From the NCBI RefSeq assembly GCF_000281045.1, contig NW_008246071.1, positions 122,702 to 186,701 of the forward strand: 64,000 nt of DNA. The letters are read 5' to 3'. Numbering within the stretch: position 1 is the first letter of the stretch; every line of letters begins with the position of its first letter. Shown piece after piece: positions 1 through 11,750 of the stretch. Position numbers and translations under genes: made by a program. The notes under the pieces were generated by a model. That model did not search any database and was not told where the DNA came from. It was given only the letters and a program-made list of their open reading frames with translations. The stretch comes from Saprolegnia diclina VS20 (Eukaryota > Oomycota > Saprolegniomycetes > Saprolegniales > Saprolegniaceae).

Positions 1-12
1 GCTGCGAGCGAC

Positions 13-3000
13 ATGGCCATGGCGCGCATGCAAGAGCGCGTGAAGGAGCTTGAAGGTTGCCTCACCGACCGCGACGCGACCATGACTCTTTCGACCATGA
101 GAATCGCCGAGCTCGAGGTCGCGCTCGCGAACAAGACGCCGCAGCTCGCGGACGGGCGCAGCAGCGAAAGCGCGGCAGATGACGGTCACGCAGGCTCAGG
201 CCGCCTGGCGCTGCGCGTCAAGGGGCTGCAAGGTCTTCTTGCGCAAGAGCAGCGTGCGCATGACGCTACTCGCGCCGAGCGCAACGCGCTGAGTGACGCC
301 CTCAAGCTTGAGCAAGCGAAGTACAACATAGCGGCAGATAAGGGTGCGCAGCGCGAGCTTTTGCTCGAGAAGCAACTCGCGGACGCCCGCAGCGGCAAGA
401 GCGCGGCAGCTGTCGTTGACGCAGGTATCTTGAGCCGGCAGACGCAGCGCGTCAAGGAGCTGCAAGGTCTCCTTGCGCAAGCGCACGCCGACCGTGACGC
501 GCTTACGCTCGCCCTCGAGCTTGAGCAGGCGGCCCACAACGACGCTCGTGTCAACTGCGATGTTCTCGTGCAAGAGCTGTCCAAGTCCAAGGAGACCGCA
601 TCCAAGCACGAGACCACGATCAACGCGCTCTCGCGCATGTCCGCCAGCAACGACGCCGCGTCCACTCGCTGGAAACGGCTGGCCTATGCGCTGCAGCGCT
701 ACACCCGCTCCTTTGACCGTCGTCACCTCGAGCTCAAGCCGCATATGGCGCCGGCCGGCCTCGAGCGCTTTGGTTTGACGTGCTATATCAACGTCGTTCT
801 CCATTGCCTTGCGCACACACTCTTCCTCACGCACATCTCGGCCGCTCGCGACGACGCGTTTGCAATGGCTCTCGCCGAGCTGCTCGTCGCCATCCGCAAC
901 GGCGACACGTCGCGCTTCGACCACGACCATCCCGTATTGGCGTACTATCGCGACGAGCAAGACGACGCTCTCGAGTACTTGACGTGGCTCAACGGCATTC
1001 TCGAGCCGACACGAGTGCCGATGGCCGTCTTTGGCATGAACGAAATCGCGACGAGAACGTGCAGCGACTGCCGGCAGAGCAGCACGGGGCGTACACCCAT
1101 CCACTACATCACCGTCAAGCCGTGCAACTCGGTCGTCAAGGCGCTCAACATCGCCCGCCCGGCGCTTGGGCAAGAAGAGACGGTGCAACGGAACTGCGAC
1201 GAGTGTGGCCCGCTTCACAACCACGAGTCGCACACTCGTTTGGACCGAGCGCCGCCCGTCGTCGTCGTCAACATGCCGTGCTACGATCCAAGTGGCTTGG
1301 TCGAGGCCAAGATCGTCATCGAAAACCCGGCGATCGAGCTCTCGATCAAGCTCCAGGCGGCGACGTACGAGCTCGTGGCCGTGGTCGTGCACGAGGGCAT
1401 TAGCAAAGAGTGCGGACATTACGTCGCCTACGTGCGCTCGCGCCACAACGCGCCGGGCTCGAAGGACCACACGTGGTACAAGATGGACGACGACCACCCG
1501 GTCCAAAGCGTGACGACGGCCACGGTCAAGACGCTTCAAGGCACCTTGTTCTTTTACGAAAGAACCGACGCGACGGCGACCGAGACCAACCTCGAGAGCG
1601 CGAGCACCGTCCAACATGGCCGCGACAAGCGCCCAAAGTCGCCCGCCATCGACGACCCCGCTCCCAAGAAGCCGCGACACACGAGGTGGGTCCTGCCTCC
1701 TACTTCTTTGGGGCGCAAACGAAGCAATCGACTTGTTTCGTAGCAGCGAAGCGCTGCAAGGCGGCTTTGAGTTTAGCGGCGACCAACCAAGCGGCTTTGA
1801 GTTTGGCGATGGTCAACACGACGACTTTGAGCTTGGCGGGTGGTCGCCGACCGAAGAGACCAAAGAGCCCGAGTCTCAGGCTTTGAGACGACCAGACGGT
1901 GCTGCGTCGCCCGAGATTTCACGGCGCGACTTTGGTTCGACCCGCCGCGACGCGATGGTCCATCCCGATGCAAACTACTCGGAAGTCCAGCCGTTCGTCG
2001 CCACGCCCGACTGCATCGAGATCTCGGACGACTCGGACGACGAGCAGGTACGTGCGCTTCTCTGGCGTGACCACGGCTCATGATGTCTAGGCTGTGGCCG
2101 AGCAGCAGCGTCCCGGCGCCTCCGAACACCAGGTGGGCCGCCGTCGCGATGATCCATGCGTGCACCGTCCCGTACGACGTTCATGTAGGGCCGAAGCGCG
2201 CCAGGCGAGCCGCAGAGCTTGCGCGGGCCTGCGCCAAGCACCCGCAAGAAGCGCCAGTTTCGCTGCATACCGCCGGCCCCGACTGACCGCATTTTGCGCA
2301 GCAATGGACCTGCGCCGGTGCCGGGGCCGCTGCGGCCTCAGCGACAAGAGAAGGAGCACACAGAAGAGCACAAGATTGCGCACGTTGCGGCGATCAAGGC
2401 GTCGATTGCGGTACATTCTATTGCTCCAGTGTGTGCTCATGTCTGCTGCGTAGAACAAGGAGAGACTGAAGGAGATCCTGAAACGCCAAGCCCGTAGCAT
2501 CCGGGCCGCGACGCCCGAGGCGCGATGCTTGACGATACCGTCTCATGCTTTGTGTAAGCCGCTCGTTCCGTTTGCATCGCGATCGACAGCCAAGGGCCTC
2601 ACCCTCGACGACAAGCGCAATATCCTCCGTTGGCTGCGCGGAGCCTTCGGGTCGAAGATAGCGGCCTCGCGCAAGATGCGGGACATCAAGACGGTCATTC
2701 AAATGATGCACATTGACGCCGACAACCTCTGGACGTTCACGCCCCTCGGTGCCATGACGCCTGCCCAGGACACGTCCGCGACGAAGCTTACAACCTATTT
2801 GAACGGCTTGCGTCTTGATGAGCGGCTTGAAGCGTTCCCATACCTCCAGGCGTTTGCGAACCTCAGCAACAACGCCGCGGCCTTGGTGTACGAGTCTCTT
2901 CATCGTCAATCACAGCTGACCTTGTACGTTAGGTTTTCCAACACCAAGCGCAAGAAGAATCCATGGTCCTGTCTGGCCGCACTGCTGGGACCATGTGACG

Positions 3001-3044
3001 CTCAACATACCGCCGCGTCATCAACGGCAGGCCTTTTGTTTTAA
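13..3044 (+). CDS. Ubiquitin-specific protease-like protein with N-terminal coiled coils
   Basis: Predicted exons are 13-1685, 1744-2047, 2091-2132, 2189-2410 and 2454 to about 2923 or 3044. The frame is open to the left edge, so the 5' end may be missing. Residues 1 to about 235 are coiled coil, with a repeated block around the motif VKELQGLLAQ. A USP-type peptidase core follows: a Cys box (FGLTCYINVVLHCL), two CxxC pairs (CSDC, CDEC) typical of the USP zinc finger, and a His box (GHYVAYVR, then WYKMDDDHPV). The family removes ubiquitin from proteins. The Asn usually five residues before the catalytic Cys is Arg here, so activity is uncertain. The C-terminal exons hold acidic repeats (GFEF, DDSDDEQ) and a segment I do not recognise. 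The last exon may end at 3044 or splice at the GTACGT at 2924. Confidence 0.75.
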
Positions 3045-4306
3045 TTGTAGTCGCCTCTCGACGGCATGTTTCTAGGCGTCCTTGATCGAGCCCTCCTCGC
3101 CACCGGCATTGGCTCGCGTCGACACACTTGTGGAGAGTGCGATGGCGGTGGAGGTTCGCCTTCCGTCTCATTGGCTGTCGTCTCATCGTCGTTTGTTTAG
3201 GCAAGCCCGTCGAACCGTCATGGTCGCAGCGCCTCAGCGCCTCGCCAAAGCCTGAGCAATGATCAAGACATTGTCCCGCCCCCAGCCCAAGATGCACTGC
3301 TTGATTGAGACTTTTGACTGCGCCAACCAACAAGTGCTAGACATTATTAAGAGTTGAGGTAATAATGGCTTTGCGTTTTGCCTGCGAATTGTATCCCTCG
3401 CTGGCTTCTGCACAAACGCTCCATGATGATTCGAAGCTGATATCGCCGTGAGCGACTTGGGAAATCGTACACACCTCTCTGCACAGCAACATGGACAAAT
3501 TTTGTCCGGCAAACCCTCGTACGTAGTGGCGGTCGTGCTGTCAATGTTGCACATAATAGAGTCAAAGCGTGCATGATAACGCGACCATTTTCGACGTGGC
3601 AGCTTAACACGTCGTGCTGCGTCTTGCATCCAACCCTGGTCTTCGCGACGCCGGACCACGTTGCAGCGCACCGGGTATCGGCTCTAGTCTATGTCGCCAT
3701 GGTCGGCGCTATGATGGGGCCGTTCGTCGCGTCGACGTGCAGCAGTGATCCGGTCAACGTTATCGCGTCCATGTACGTGCAGAAGGTCACGTCCATACGG
3801 CACTAGGCATGGCTCCCTCGTGTAGCACAACAGCGACATTCGTCGTCCTCTGCTTTGTATTTGCAGCCTGGAACAGTATGGTCCCTGCCCCTTGACAATA
3901 CAACACACCAGGTCGCAGCTGACGGACATGAGAACGTGGCCCCATTCGAGGCGTTCGGCGCTGGACTGGAGTACACTTCAAGTTGGTGATGCCCCTGGTC
4001 GCGAGCGTCTTGGGTTCATACATACATCGTGATCGTGGTACGGCGTCCAAGCAGCTCGAGCAGGAGCAGTGTCCACGCGGGCAGGCTCCTCGACGGCGAC
4101 TTGAGAACGAGCAAAAGGCTGGACTACGATTGCCGGTGATGGGCGACCTGTCACAAATCGATAAATCGATGTATCATGCACGTTAAGAACGAGAGAACGT
4201 GCCACGTCATGGAGTTCAACTGACAGACACCTTGCACGTATGTTCACAACAGATTGGGAGGAGAGAGGACGCACTGTACACAGTGTTGTGGTGGGCTCTT
4301 CGCAAC
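3045..4306. other. Gap without a supported gene
   Basis: About 1.26 kb with only short ORFs on both strands and none of the strong codon bias seen in neighbouring genes. No domain, RNA gene or repeat was recognised. It should contain the 3' end of the USP-like gene and the 5' region of CFAP91; an unrecognised first exon of CFAP91 could lie here. Confidence 0.4.
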
Positions 4307-6552
4307 ATGCGTCGCTCGCTTCGTAGGGCTCACCCAACAGTGCCAAAGCTCCTCAGGGTGCAATCCGGTTGGAGCATTTGGAAACCGGTTACGACCGTGC
4401 CGTGGCGTTTCGGGACTTTGCCACGAGTCGCGCCGATGTCGCGGACGATTCCGACGCGGGCGCTCGACGCCGTGTATGGTACTGACCCTCGCTTGTCCCT
4501 ATGGACGCTCGAGAATGAAGCTGTGAGTAGACCCGGTCTACACAGTCTCCAACACGGGCGGGCAGTGGAGAGGCGGGTACCGGCCACACCACCACAGCCG
4601 CCGCAGTGGCGTACCGTCGACAACCAGTGATGGCCAGGCTGCCGTGAGCGGCGCCCAGCGCGCCAAGTACTTCAAGCGACCCATCTTGCCGTATGTCCAG
4701 ACCGTGCCACCAGAAATGTACGTCGGCTGCCTACATCGTCACGCAGCTTAGGATCGAGACTAGTCTCCTCTCGCCCGTGGCCAAGACTGCAGTGCTGGAC
4801 CACGCCACGGACGACGACTTGGAGCCAACGCGGTCAGTCGGTGTCCAGACCATGTACCGCGATTCGGAGGCGCAGACGAATCCGTACACGCCCGACTATA
4901 CGATCAAGGTCGGGACATCGCCCGAGATTGCGACGCTGGCCAACCTCACGTTTGCAAACGGCCTGCCCGCTGGCATGGCCGAGATCGAGCTCATTGAGCG
5001 CAACCGCAAGAAGCGTGCGTTCGAGGCGTCGTTGCCGCCCATGACGGACGAAGCGTCCTTCTACCTTCGGAAAAAGATGATGGAGCAGCAAGAAAAGGCC
5101 GAGTGGGCGTTCCGCGAGGTCGAGATCGACCGCGTCCACGACCAGCGCCTCCAGCTGCTCGAGAAGGCGCTTATCGAGCGGGACCACGAGCACGAGTTCC
5201 TCACCGAGCAGCGCATCGAGGCACTCCGGCAGCGACTCACGCAAGAGAAGGACGCAGCCCTCGAGGGCATGCAACAGGAGCGCGTGACCGCACTGCGCAA
5301 GCTCTCCAAACGCCGCGCCGCCGCGCAAAAGATCCTGCCCAAGCGCGATCTGAAGCGCGACATCATTGGCGAGTACGCTGCGTTCTCGTCGACCGTGTAC
5401 GCCCCGATGGCGCGCAGTGGCAAGGGCGGGCGCCAGCCCATTCTCGAAGTCGGCCTCGCGACGGTGCATGCGATCGCCGACATTGACGCGCTCGAGGCGT
5501 CGGTCGCCCACCGCTTGACAAAGCAGACGACCAAGCCACCACCCAAAGTGATCAAGACGGCGAAAGACCGCCGCGAAGCCGCGATCGAGGCGCACTTGCT
5601 CTCGATGCAGACCAAAATCAACCTCAGCAAGCAGGGCCACGGGCCCGACGCGGCGACAGCGCACAAGTTTCGCCAGGAAAAAATCGTCCGTCCGCCGACC
5701 CCCATCTACGCGACGCAGGACGACGACGACGAGCTGCACGACGCGGTGCGGCTCCTCCAAAAGCTCCTCCGCGGCCGCGCCGTTCAAAACACCATGTACG
5801 AAGGCAAGGACCGCCGGGCAGAGCTCATCGCGGAGCTGCGGTCGACTGAAGATGCTCATGGCGGCGACGAGCTCGAGGCAAACGAAGCTGACAGCCACCT
5901 CGTGCGCCTCACCAAAGCCGCGACCGACAAGACCCAAGGCGAAGTCGTCTCGGAGCTTCTCGATTTCCTCTCCAAGGAGCTCGTGCGCGTCAAGGAGCAA
6001 GCAACGCTCAACGAATTCGTGCGCGAGGCCGAGGAGGAGCGGCGGAAGCGCGAGGTCATCGAGGGCGGCAAGCGCCACGCCGAAGACCACCTCCGCGCCC
6101 GCGAAGACGCCGTCTATCGAGCGATTACGCGCGTGCACGAAGAGACGGCCGACAACTTCATCCTCGACATTCTCGAGTCCGTGGTCGCCGATGGTTTGAT
6201 CATACGTGCGTCTCTGGCGCGGGCTCACGGAAAATGACTAGATGCAAATGACACGGCGACGCACGAGTCGAGCGTCGCCTCGGGTGCACTCGCCTCCATC
6301 GTGAGCACGCTCGAGGCCGCGCAGAACGCAGACGCGGTCGTCGTCCGGGACCTCCTTGCGTCGTTTTTGTTTCCTGAGGTCCAGCGGCAGCGCGTCCAGG
6401 AGCAGGTGCTGCAGGAAGAGCAAAAGTACGCGACCGCAGTCCACGAAGCACTCCACGCTGCGCAAGCCAGTATGGTCGAGATCGCCAACGAGCAGCGAAC
6501 GCAGCAGCAACAACAAACAAGCGCCATCGAAGGCGATGGGCGCACCTTGTAG
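4307..6552 (+). CDS. CFAP91: Cilia- and flagella-associated protein 91 (CFAP91/MAATS1/AAT-1)
   Basis: CFAP91 is an axonemal scaffold at the base of radial spokes and the calmodulin/spoke-associated complex. Three joins restore the family sequence: introns 4523-4565, 4718-4751 and 6206-6241. Conserved blocks in order are a YFKRPILPYVQ segment, SVGVQTMYRDSEAQT, GLPAGMAEIELIERNRKKRA, a long coiled coil, a DIIGEYAAFSSTVY segment, LLQKLLRGRAVQNTMYEGK and LLDFLSKELVRVKEQ; the last exon matches the family C-terminus (FLFPEVQRQ). The 5' end is uncertain: ATG 4307 opens the first plausible exon, but frame 1 at about 4330-4480 also reads like coding sequence, so an additional or alternative first exon is possible. 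The stop lies 3 bp from the stop of the convergent protoporphyrinogen oxidase gene. Presence implies a motile flagellum. Confidence 0.9.
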
Positions 6553-6555
6553 GTA

Positions 6556-8124
6556 TTACTCTAATGCAAAGTGCGTCTTTGCGAACGCTGTCGTGGCCAC
6601 CGTCGACCGATGCACCGCGTCCGCGAGGCCGACACCGTAAAAGCTGTTGCCGAGAAGCGTGAGACGGGGCACATTTACCGACAGGTCGGTCTCGATACGC
6701 CCAACGAGCGCATGGAACCCGACGGGGTACTGCGGAATCGCGTCTTGGTACCACGTACTCGCGATATACTCGGGCGACTCGGTGATGCCCAAGTGCGCTT
6801 CGACCGACGTGCGCGCGACGTCCTCCATCTCGGCCAAGCTCAGTGTGGCCATGAGCTCCTTGTGGTTCTCGCCGCCGACAAAGACGCTGAGGCGCGTGAG
6901 ATGCTCGTCGTCTTGCTGTTGCGGAAACGAGCACGAGTCGTAGATGACGCCGATGATGTTCTGCTTCTCGCAGCTCGGCACGAGATGGCCAAACCCGCGG
7001 TGCGGCAGCACGTTGGCGCGGTACCCGAGCGTAACGATCGCCACCGATGCGAACGGGATCTCGCCCATTGCGCGCGCCGCCGTCGGTGCAGACGCCGCAA
7101 GCGCCGGCATCAAATGGCGCGCCGGAATCGCCGAGAAGACGTGGTCGGCGAGAATCTCAGACGACGTGCCGTCCTTGGTTGCTAACGCCACGCGGACCTT
7201 CTCTGGCGACGCAGTGTCGATGCTCTGGAGCGACGTGTTGAGCTGCACGCGCGTGTTTGGCATGCTCTACAGGTATACATTGGCATCAGTAGGACGGTAG
7301 CAGCGTGATCGTACAGCAATGTGCGTCGAGAGCGCGTCGATGAGCGTTTGCATGCCGTTGCGGAAGCTGAGACTCATGGCCTTGCCCTTGGCTTGGACAA
7401 ACGGCGTCTTGAGGCTGCCGTCGGCCATCGTGAGCGCTGGCGGCGTCGAGTGGAAGAGCATCGAGCGCACGACGGAGCCGTGCATCTGCTCTTTTTCGTA
7501 GAGCAGGCCAAAGCACGACCGCACCGAGAGGTGTTTGATGTTTCCTGCGAAAATACCAGAGGCCATTGGGTCTAAAAGCGCTTCGGCAATCCGCGGCGAG
7601 AAGCGACGCGCAACAAAGTCGTAGATCGACTCGTCGCTGGCCTGTGGTCGAGACGATGGATAGGTATGGAGGAGGCGAGGACGTACATTCGATTTGGGGG
7701 TTGTGACTTCGTTCAGCACGGCCTTGATGATGTCGGGTGCGAGCGACCACTGAAGAAACTCGAGCGGTGTCCCAGGCACTTGCTACATGGCCGTGAGGAT
7801 GGGATGAGGACAACACAATGCACATACCTCGACGCGGCCATTCGTAAAGACAAAGCGGTTGTGGCCCATGGATTCGATGCACTCGTCTTGAAGCGAGAGC
7901 TGCTCAACGAGGCTAACGATCTCGGCGCCGTTCTTGGACGGGCGGAAGCCACGCGGCCCGACCTCGAAGAGGTACTTGTCGTCGCGGGTCGTGCCCACGA
8001 GCCCGCCGAGGCGGTTCGCCGCTTCAACGAGGTGGATCTGGACGGCCGACGGCAGCAGTTTGCGCAGCGTGTGGACAGCGCTGAGGCCGGCGATCCCGCC
8101 ACCGACGACGACGACGTTCTTCAT
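6556..8124 (-). CDS. PPOX: Protoporphyrinogen oxidase
   Basis: This FAD enzyme oxidises protoporphyrinogen IX to protoporphyrin IX, the penultimate step of heme synthesis. Exons (minus) are 8124-7828, 7782-7687, 7641-7315 and 7266-6556, giving about 476 residues; the introns are 45-48 nt and all phase 0. The N-terminus has the dinucleotide-binding motif VVVVGGGIAGLSA followed by an acidic strand end (HLVEAANRLGG), and the C-terminus has the oxidase signature GNSFYGVGLADAV. ATG 8124 was chosen because it places the Rossmann strand at residue 3; an in-frame ATG at 8166 would add 14 polar residues. No targeting peptide is obvious from the chosen start. It is divergent from the RWDD1-like gene and convergent with CFAP91. 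Confidence 0.92.
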
Positions 8125-8262
8125 GATCGGCGTATTTTTTATGCTGTTGTTGTGTTTTTTATGCAAAGTGTATTAAACACAGGAAAGCAACAGGTGTCGC
8201 GTATCCGGATATATCCGGATGCAGGGAGGCAGCCACAATTTCATTGGGTGCAAGAGCGAAAG
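8125..8262. promoter_or_regulatory. Divergent promoter of PPOX and RWDD1-like genes with doubled TATCCGGAT
   Basis: Only 138 bp separate the two start codons. At 8202-8220 two TATCCGGAT units lie back to back in a near-palindrome. The same motif occurs upstream of many other genes in the window, so a shared promoter element is inferred. Confidence 0.5.
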
Positions 8263-9336
8263 ATGGCAGGTCCGTCCGCGCGGCCGCGCCGCAGTGGCTC
8301 ATGGTTGCGTAGACTATGCCGAGGAGCAGATGATGGAGGTCGAGGCCCTCGAGTCGATCTATATGGATGACTTTGCTAGTACGTTGCATGGGCGAGACCG
8401 CGGCCATTGACGACGCATGTCCTAGAGATCCACGACTCGCCATTGACCGTCACGGTGCACGTCGTGCCCAACCAAGACGGCGAAAACAACCACGGTAGCC
8501 GCTGTCGCTTGCTTTCTATTTAGCTCATGCGCGATATGTTAGTGGCGCTGAGCCTGAAGTGCACGCTCCCAGAGACGTATCCCGAAGCCTCGCCCAAGGT
8601 CGGCGGTCGCGAGCTGAGCGAGTGGGCATCTCACGCTCTGTGTAGATTGACATTCTTCTCGAGAAGGGCCTCAGCGATCGCCAAGAAAAGGAGATCCGGG
8701 TTCTCTTGGAGGCACAGGTGAACCTCCATAGATTCCTCGTCGCAATACTCACGTTTTCGTATTCAGATTGAGGAAAACTTGGGCATGGCCATGATCTACA
8801 CCATCACCGAAGCTGTTCGAGAGTACTTGGTCGAAAACAACCGCGAAGGCAACGTACGTAGCGCGTCATCGCCGAGGCTACCTGCCTGAATCCGTCTGCA
8901 GGACGGCTCCGAGTACCAAGAGATGCTGCGTCGCATGGAAAGCAAGCAAAAGAAGGAAGACACGGCGGCCGCCGCAGCCCAAGCCATTCTTGTACACACA
9001 TGACCTCCGATAGCATCCGCTCATGGGACACTCGCTTAGGACGAAGAGAATGCGCACACGACGGCCAAGTCGAACGAAGGCACACCGGTGACGGTCGAGT
9101 CCTTCAACGCGTGGAAGGCCAAGTTTGACGCGGAAATGATGATCAAGGTCACGGGCAAGGTCGGTGTGTCGACCGAGAAGCGGCTCACGGGCCGTCAGCT
9201 CTGGGCGAGTGGTGCTGCCAAGGAAGACACAACGACCGACGCCGATGGCGTGGACGATGGCGAGGATGACGACGATGACGATGACGATGAGAACGACGAG
9301 GAGTATGTAGACGATGGCGACGACGACGCCAATTAA
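8263..9336 (+). CDS. RWDD1: RWD domain-containing protein 1 (RWDD1/Gir2 family)
   Basis: RWDD1/Gir2 proteins bind DRG GTPases and link to Gcn1 on ribosomes. Eight short exons join in frame: 8263-8269, 8313-8378, 8426-8494, 8543-8598, 8646-8717, 8767-8853, 8902-8991 and 9040-9336, giving about 247 residues. The first exon is only 7 nt (Met-Ala plus one base) and joins to DYAEEQ, matching the family start. The RWD domain shows EALESIY, the YPEASP turn and an AQIEENLGMAMIYTI helix. The C-terminal conserved segment GTPVTVESFNAWKAKFDAE is followed by a very acidic tail. The seven introns are 43-49 nt. Confidence 0.9.
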
Positions 9337-9668
9337 TAAGACGTCGATGCGACCCTGCGGTCCGATAGTTAGTTTAACGCTTCGTCCAGTTGGGTGTCGA
9401 AGTGGATCTTTACTGCGCATTCGTTTAGTTAGTCGTAGCTTGTAGTTTGCTGCACGTGCGACGCGGCGATGCGCAGTAAGAATTTGCGCACGAATTAGCG
9501 AATTGCTGGCGCGCGAATCGGACGCCAACGGGCCAATCTCTGTGTCAACTCGGTCCTGGATTGCGCTTCCGGTATTAAATTGCATACAATGTTCAAGTAA
9601 AAACTTGCATTCTCACGTAAGGTGCGTTTTTTATTCAATCAAGTTTCTTTTGTTGAGCTGCCCGACGC

Positions 9669-11668
9669 ATGGCGGACGGGGTCGAGATCGTGGACCCGCC
9701 GGCCGCGCCCGAGAGCGGGGCGACGTGCCCCATCTGCATGGACACGCTCGGAGCGCCCATCAACATACGCGTGACGAAGCGCCGCAAGAAGGTCCCGGTC
9801 GCGGACGAGGACTGCTGGCGACTCCGCTGCAGCCACCAGTACTGTATTGGCTGCCTCTCGGGCTGGATCGAGAGCAAGGTCAAGGACCGCGCGGCTCCCA
9901 TCACGTGCTGCAACACGGACTGCAAGCGAGAGATCCGCCCGAGTCACGTCGCGGCCGTCATCTCGCCCGAGCTCTTTGAGCAGTTTAGCCAGCTCGTGAC
10001 GGTCAAGGCCACGGAAGACGAGAGCATCTACTGTCCCAATAAAGAGTGTAGCCAGATGTTCCTCAAGCCGGCGATCCGAGCGGGGCAGGAGCAGACGTCG
10101 TGCCCGATCTGCAAGACCAAGATTTGCATCCGGTGTCAAGTGGGCTGGCACGACGGGCTCACGTGCGACGCGTACAAGCGCATGGTGGACGCCGGCGGCG
10201 ACCAAGAGCAAGCCCAGCTCATGGCGCTCAAAGAAAAGATGAGCTGGAAGCAGTGTCCCAAGTGCAGCATGCTCGTCGAGCGCTCGATGGGCTGCAACTT
10301 TATGCGTTGCAAATGGTACCTGCGCGTCTCCTCATCGTTGACCTCACTTGTCTCCTCTTGATTAGCGGCGAACACTTTTGCTATGCGTGCGGGGTACCCT
10401 ATGCGAACCGGATCCCGACCCGGGAGAACCCCCACGGAAAGGTCCGTCCTTGCTCTCGCCTTTGATCCGTGTTCACGGTCATAACGATCGCATCGTGCGT
10501 AGTCTGGCTGCAGCTGCGGGTTGTTTCCGCCGGCCGCGCCGGCCGCACCGGCCGCACCGATCGACCGCGCTGCCGTCGCCCGCGAGCGCGAGCGAATGGC
10601 GCAACGTCTCTTGGAGGTCGAACAAATGCTTCGCGCCCGTGTTGCCGCCGAGGCCGCCGAACGCGCTGCCGCAGCGGAACGGCAGGTCGTGCGAAGCGTG
10701 ATCGAGCGCGACGCGCGCGTTCAGCGTCAAGTGGCGCAGCTGCCGCGGCACGACCTCGCCCACGTCGCGCGCGTGGCACAAGCCCACGGCATTCCCAACG
10801 ACTGGCGCCACAACTTGCCCGAGGTGCCGCACGCCTTTCCGAACGCCGCGCCGGTGCCCGTTATGCCAAATACGAAAGCCAAAGGCAAGGCGCCGCTCCT
10901 GAGTCGTCGCCATGACGTGCTCGCGCCTGCGCCCATGGCGCTTCGCTCCCACGCAGCTTCGGCGCCCGCGACAAAAAAGAAGAGTATGTCCAAAGCACAC
11001 AAGAGAATCAAGCTGCCGCCTGTTGTCGGTCATCTCGACGCTCCGCGTCCCGACCTTGGAGCGGCCGGTCCTGCGATAGGTACGCCGCTTGCATGGTCTG
11101 TGCAGGATGCCTTCACGAGCTTGTAGATTACTCGTCGCCATTGTATGCGCGACCAAAGCTCCGGGGGTCAGCACCAGCGGCAGTCCCGCCCAGAGTCCAT
11201 TTTGCGGCTCCGCAGCCACGAGCTGCCCGAATTACCCACCAGCCATCGTCTGCAGTGCCGTCAGCCAGGCGCGCTGTTTGGGATGGAGAACGCATAGCCC
11301 AGCTTGCGCCTGGTGCAGCTGCGCAGCATTATGCCCCGCCTTCTGTGCCCCTGTTTGTGGCCGCGGCAGCCCCCGAGCCCCGTGCTGTCCGATTTGCCCG
11401 CCAGCCACCGCCTGCGATGGTGGCAACAGCCCGGCGCTCTCATGGCATGCCAGCGCATCTCCTACAAGGCCAACCCATGCCTGTTGCGGCGCCGCAGCCA
11501 GAGCGGAAGCGACCTGCACTGCAAGCACCGAACTACGCGCCTCCCATGACCGCCCCTGCCAATGGCAAGGCGCCCAAGTCGCGGCGAGCAGGCAAGCGGA
11601 CGATTTTGGACGTGAGCATGGACTCGCCGACACCGCCCCGCGCCAAGACAAAGAGACCCGATACGTAG
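9669..11668 (+). CDS. RBR (RING-IBR-RING) E3 ubiquitin ligase
   Basis: RBR ligases accept ubiquitin as a thioester on a RING2 cysteine before transfer. Exons are 9669-10315, 10366-10441, 10503-11079 and 11127-11668, giving about 613 residues. RING1 begins at residue 18 (CPICMD) and includes CSHQYCIGCL; the IBR has CPNKECS, CPICK and CIRC; RING2 is CPKCSMLVERSMGCNFMRC, spliced to CGEHFCYACG. The presumed catalytic Cys is residue 209 in MGCNFM; the His normally two residues later is Phe here. The second half (from about residue 245) is a coiled-coil and Ala/Pro-rich, basic region with no recognised domain and low complexity. Substrates cannot be told from sequence. Confidence 0.88.
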
Positions 11669-11750
11669 TTGCAGTCGATGACGTGGCACGTCGCTGTGTG
11701 TTTGTGCAAGATATTTCGAATTCGAAACGTTCGACCAAATCTTTTTTTCG

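Noticed and set aside
3234-3671. 145-codon minus-strand ORF
   Set aside because: No codon bias, no domain and no splice support.
4834-6228. 464-codon minus-strand open frame
   Set aside because: Antisense of the conserved CFAP91 exon; composition is typical of a shadow frame.
8202-8220. CCGGAT palindrome as a transcription terminator
   Set aside because: It lies between divergent start codons, not after stops, and recurs upstream of other genes.
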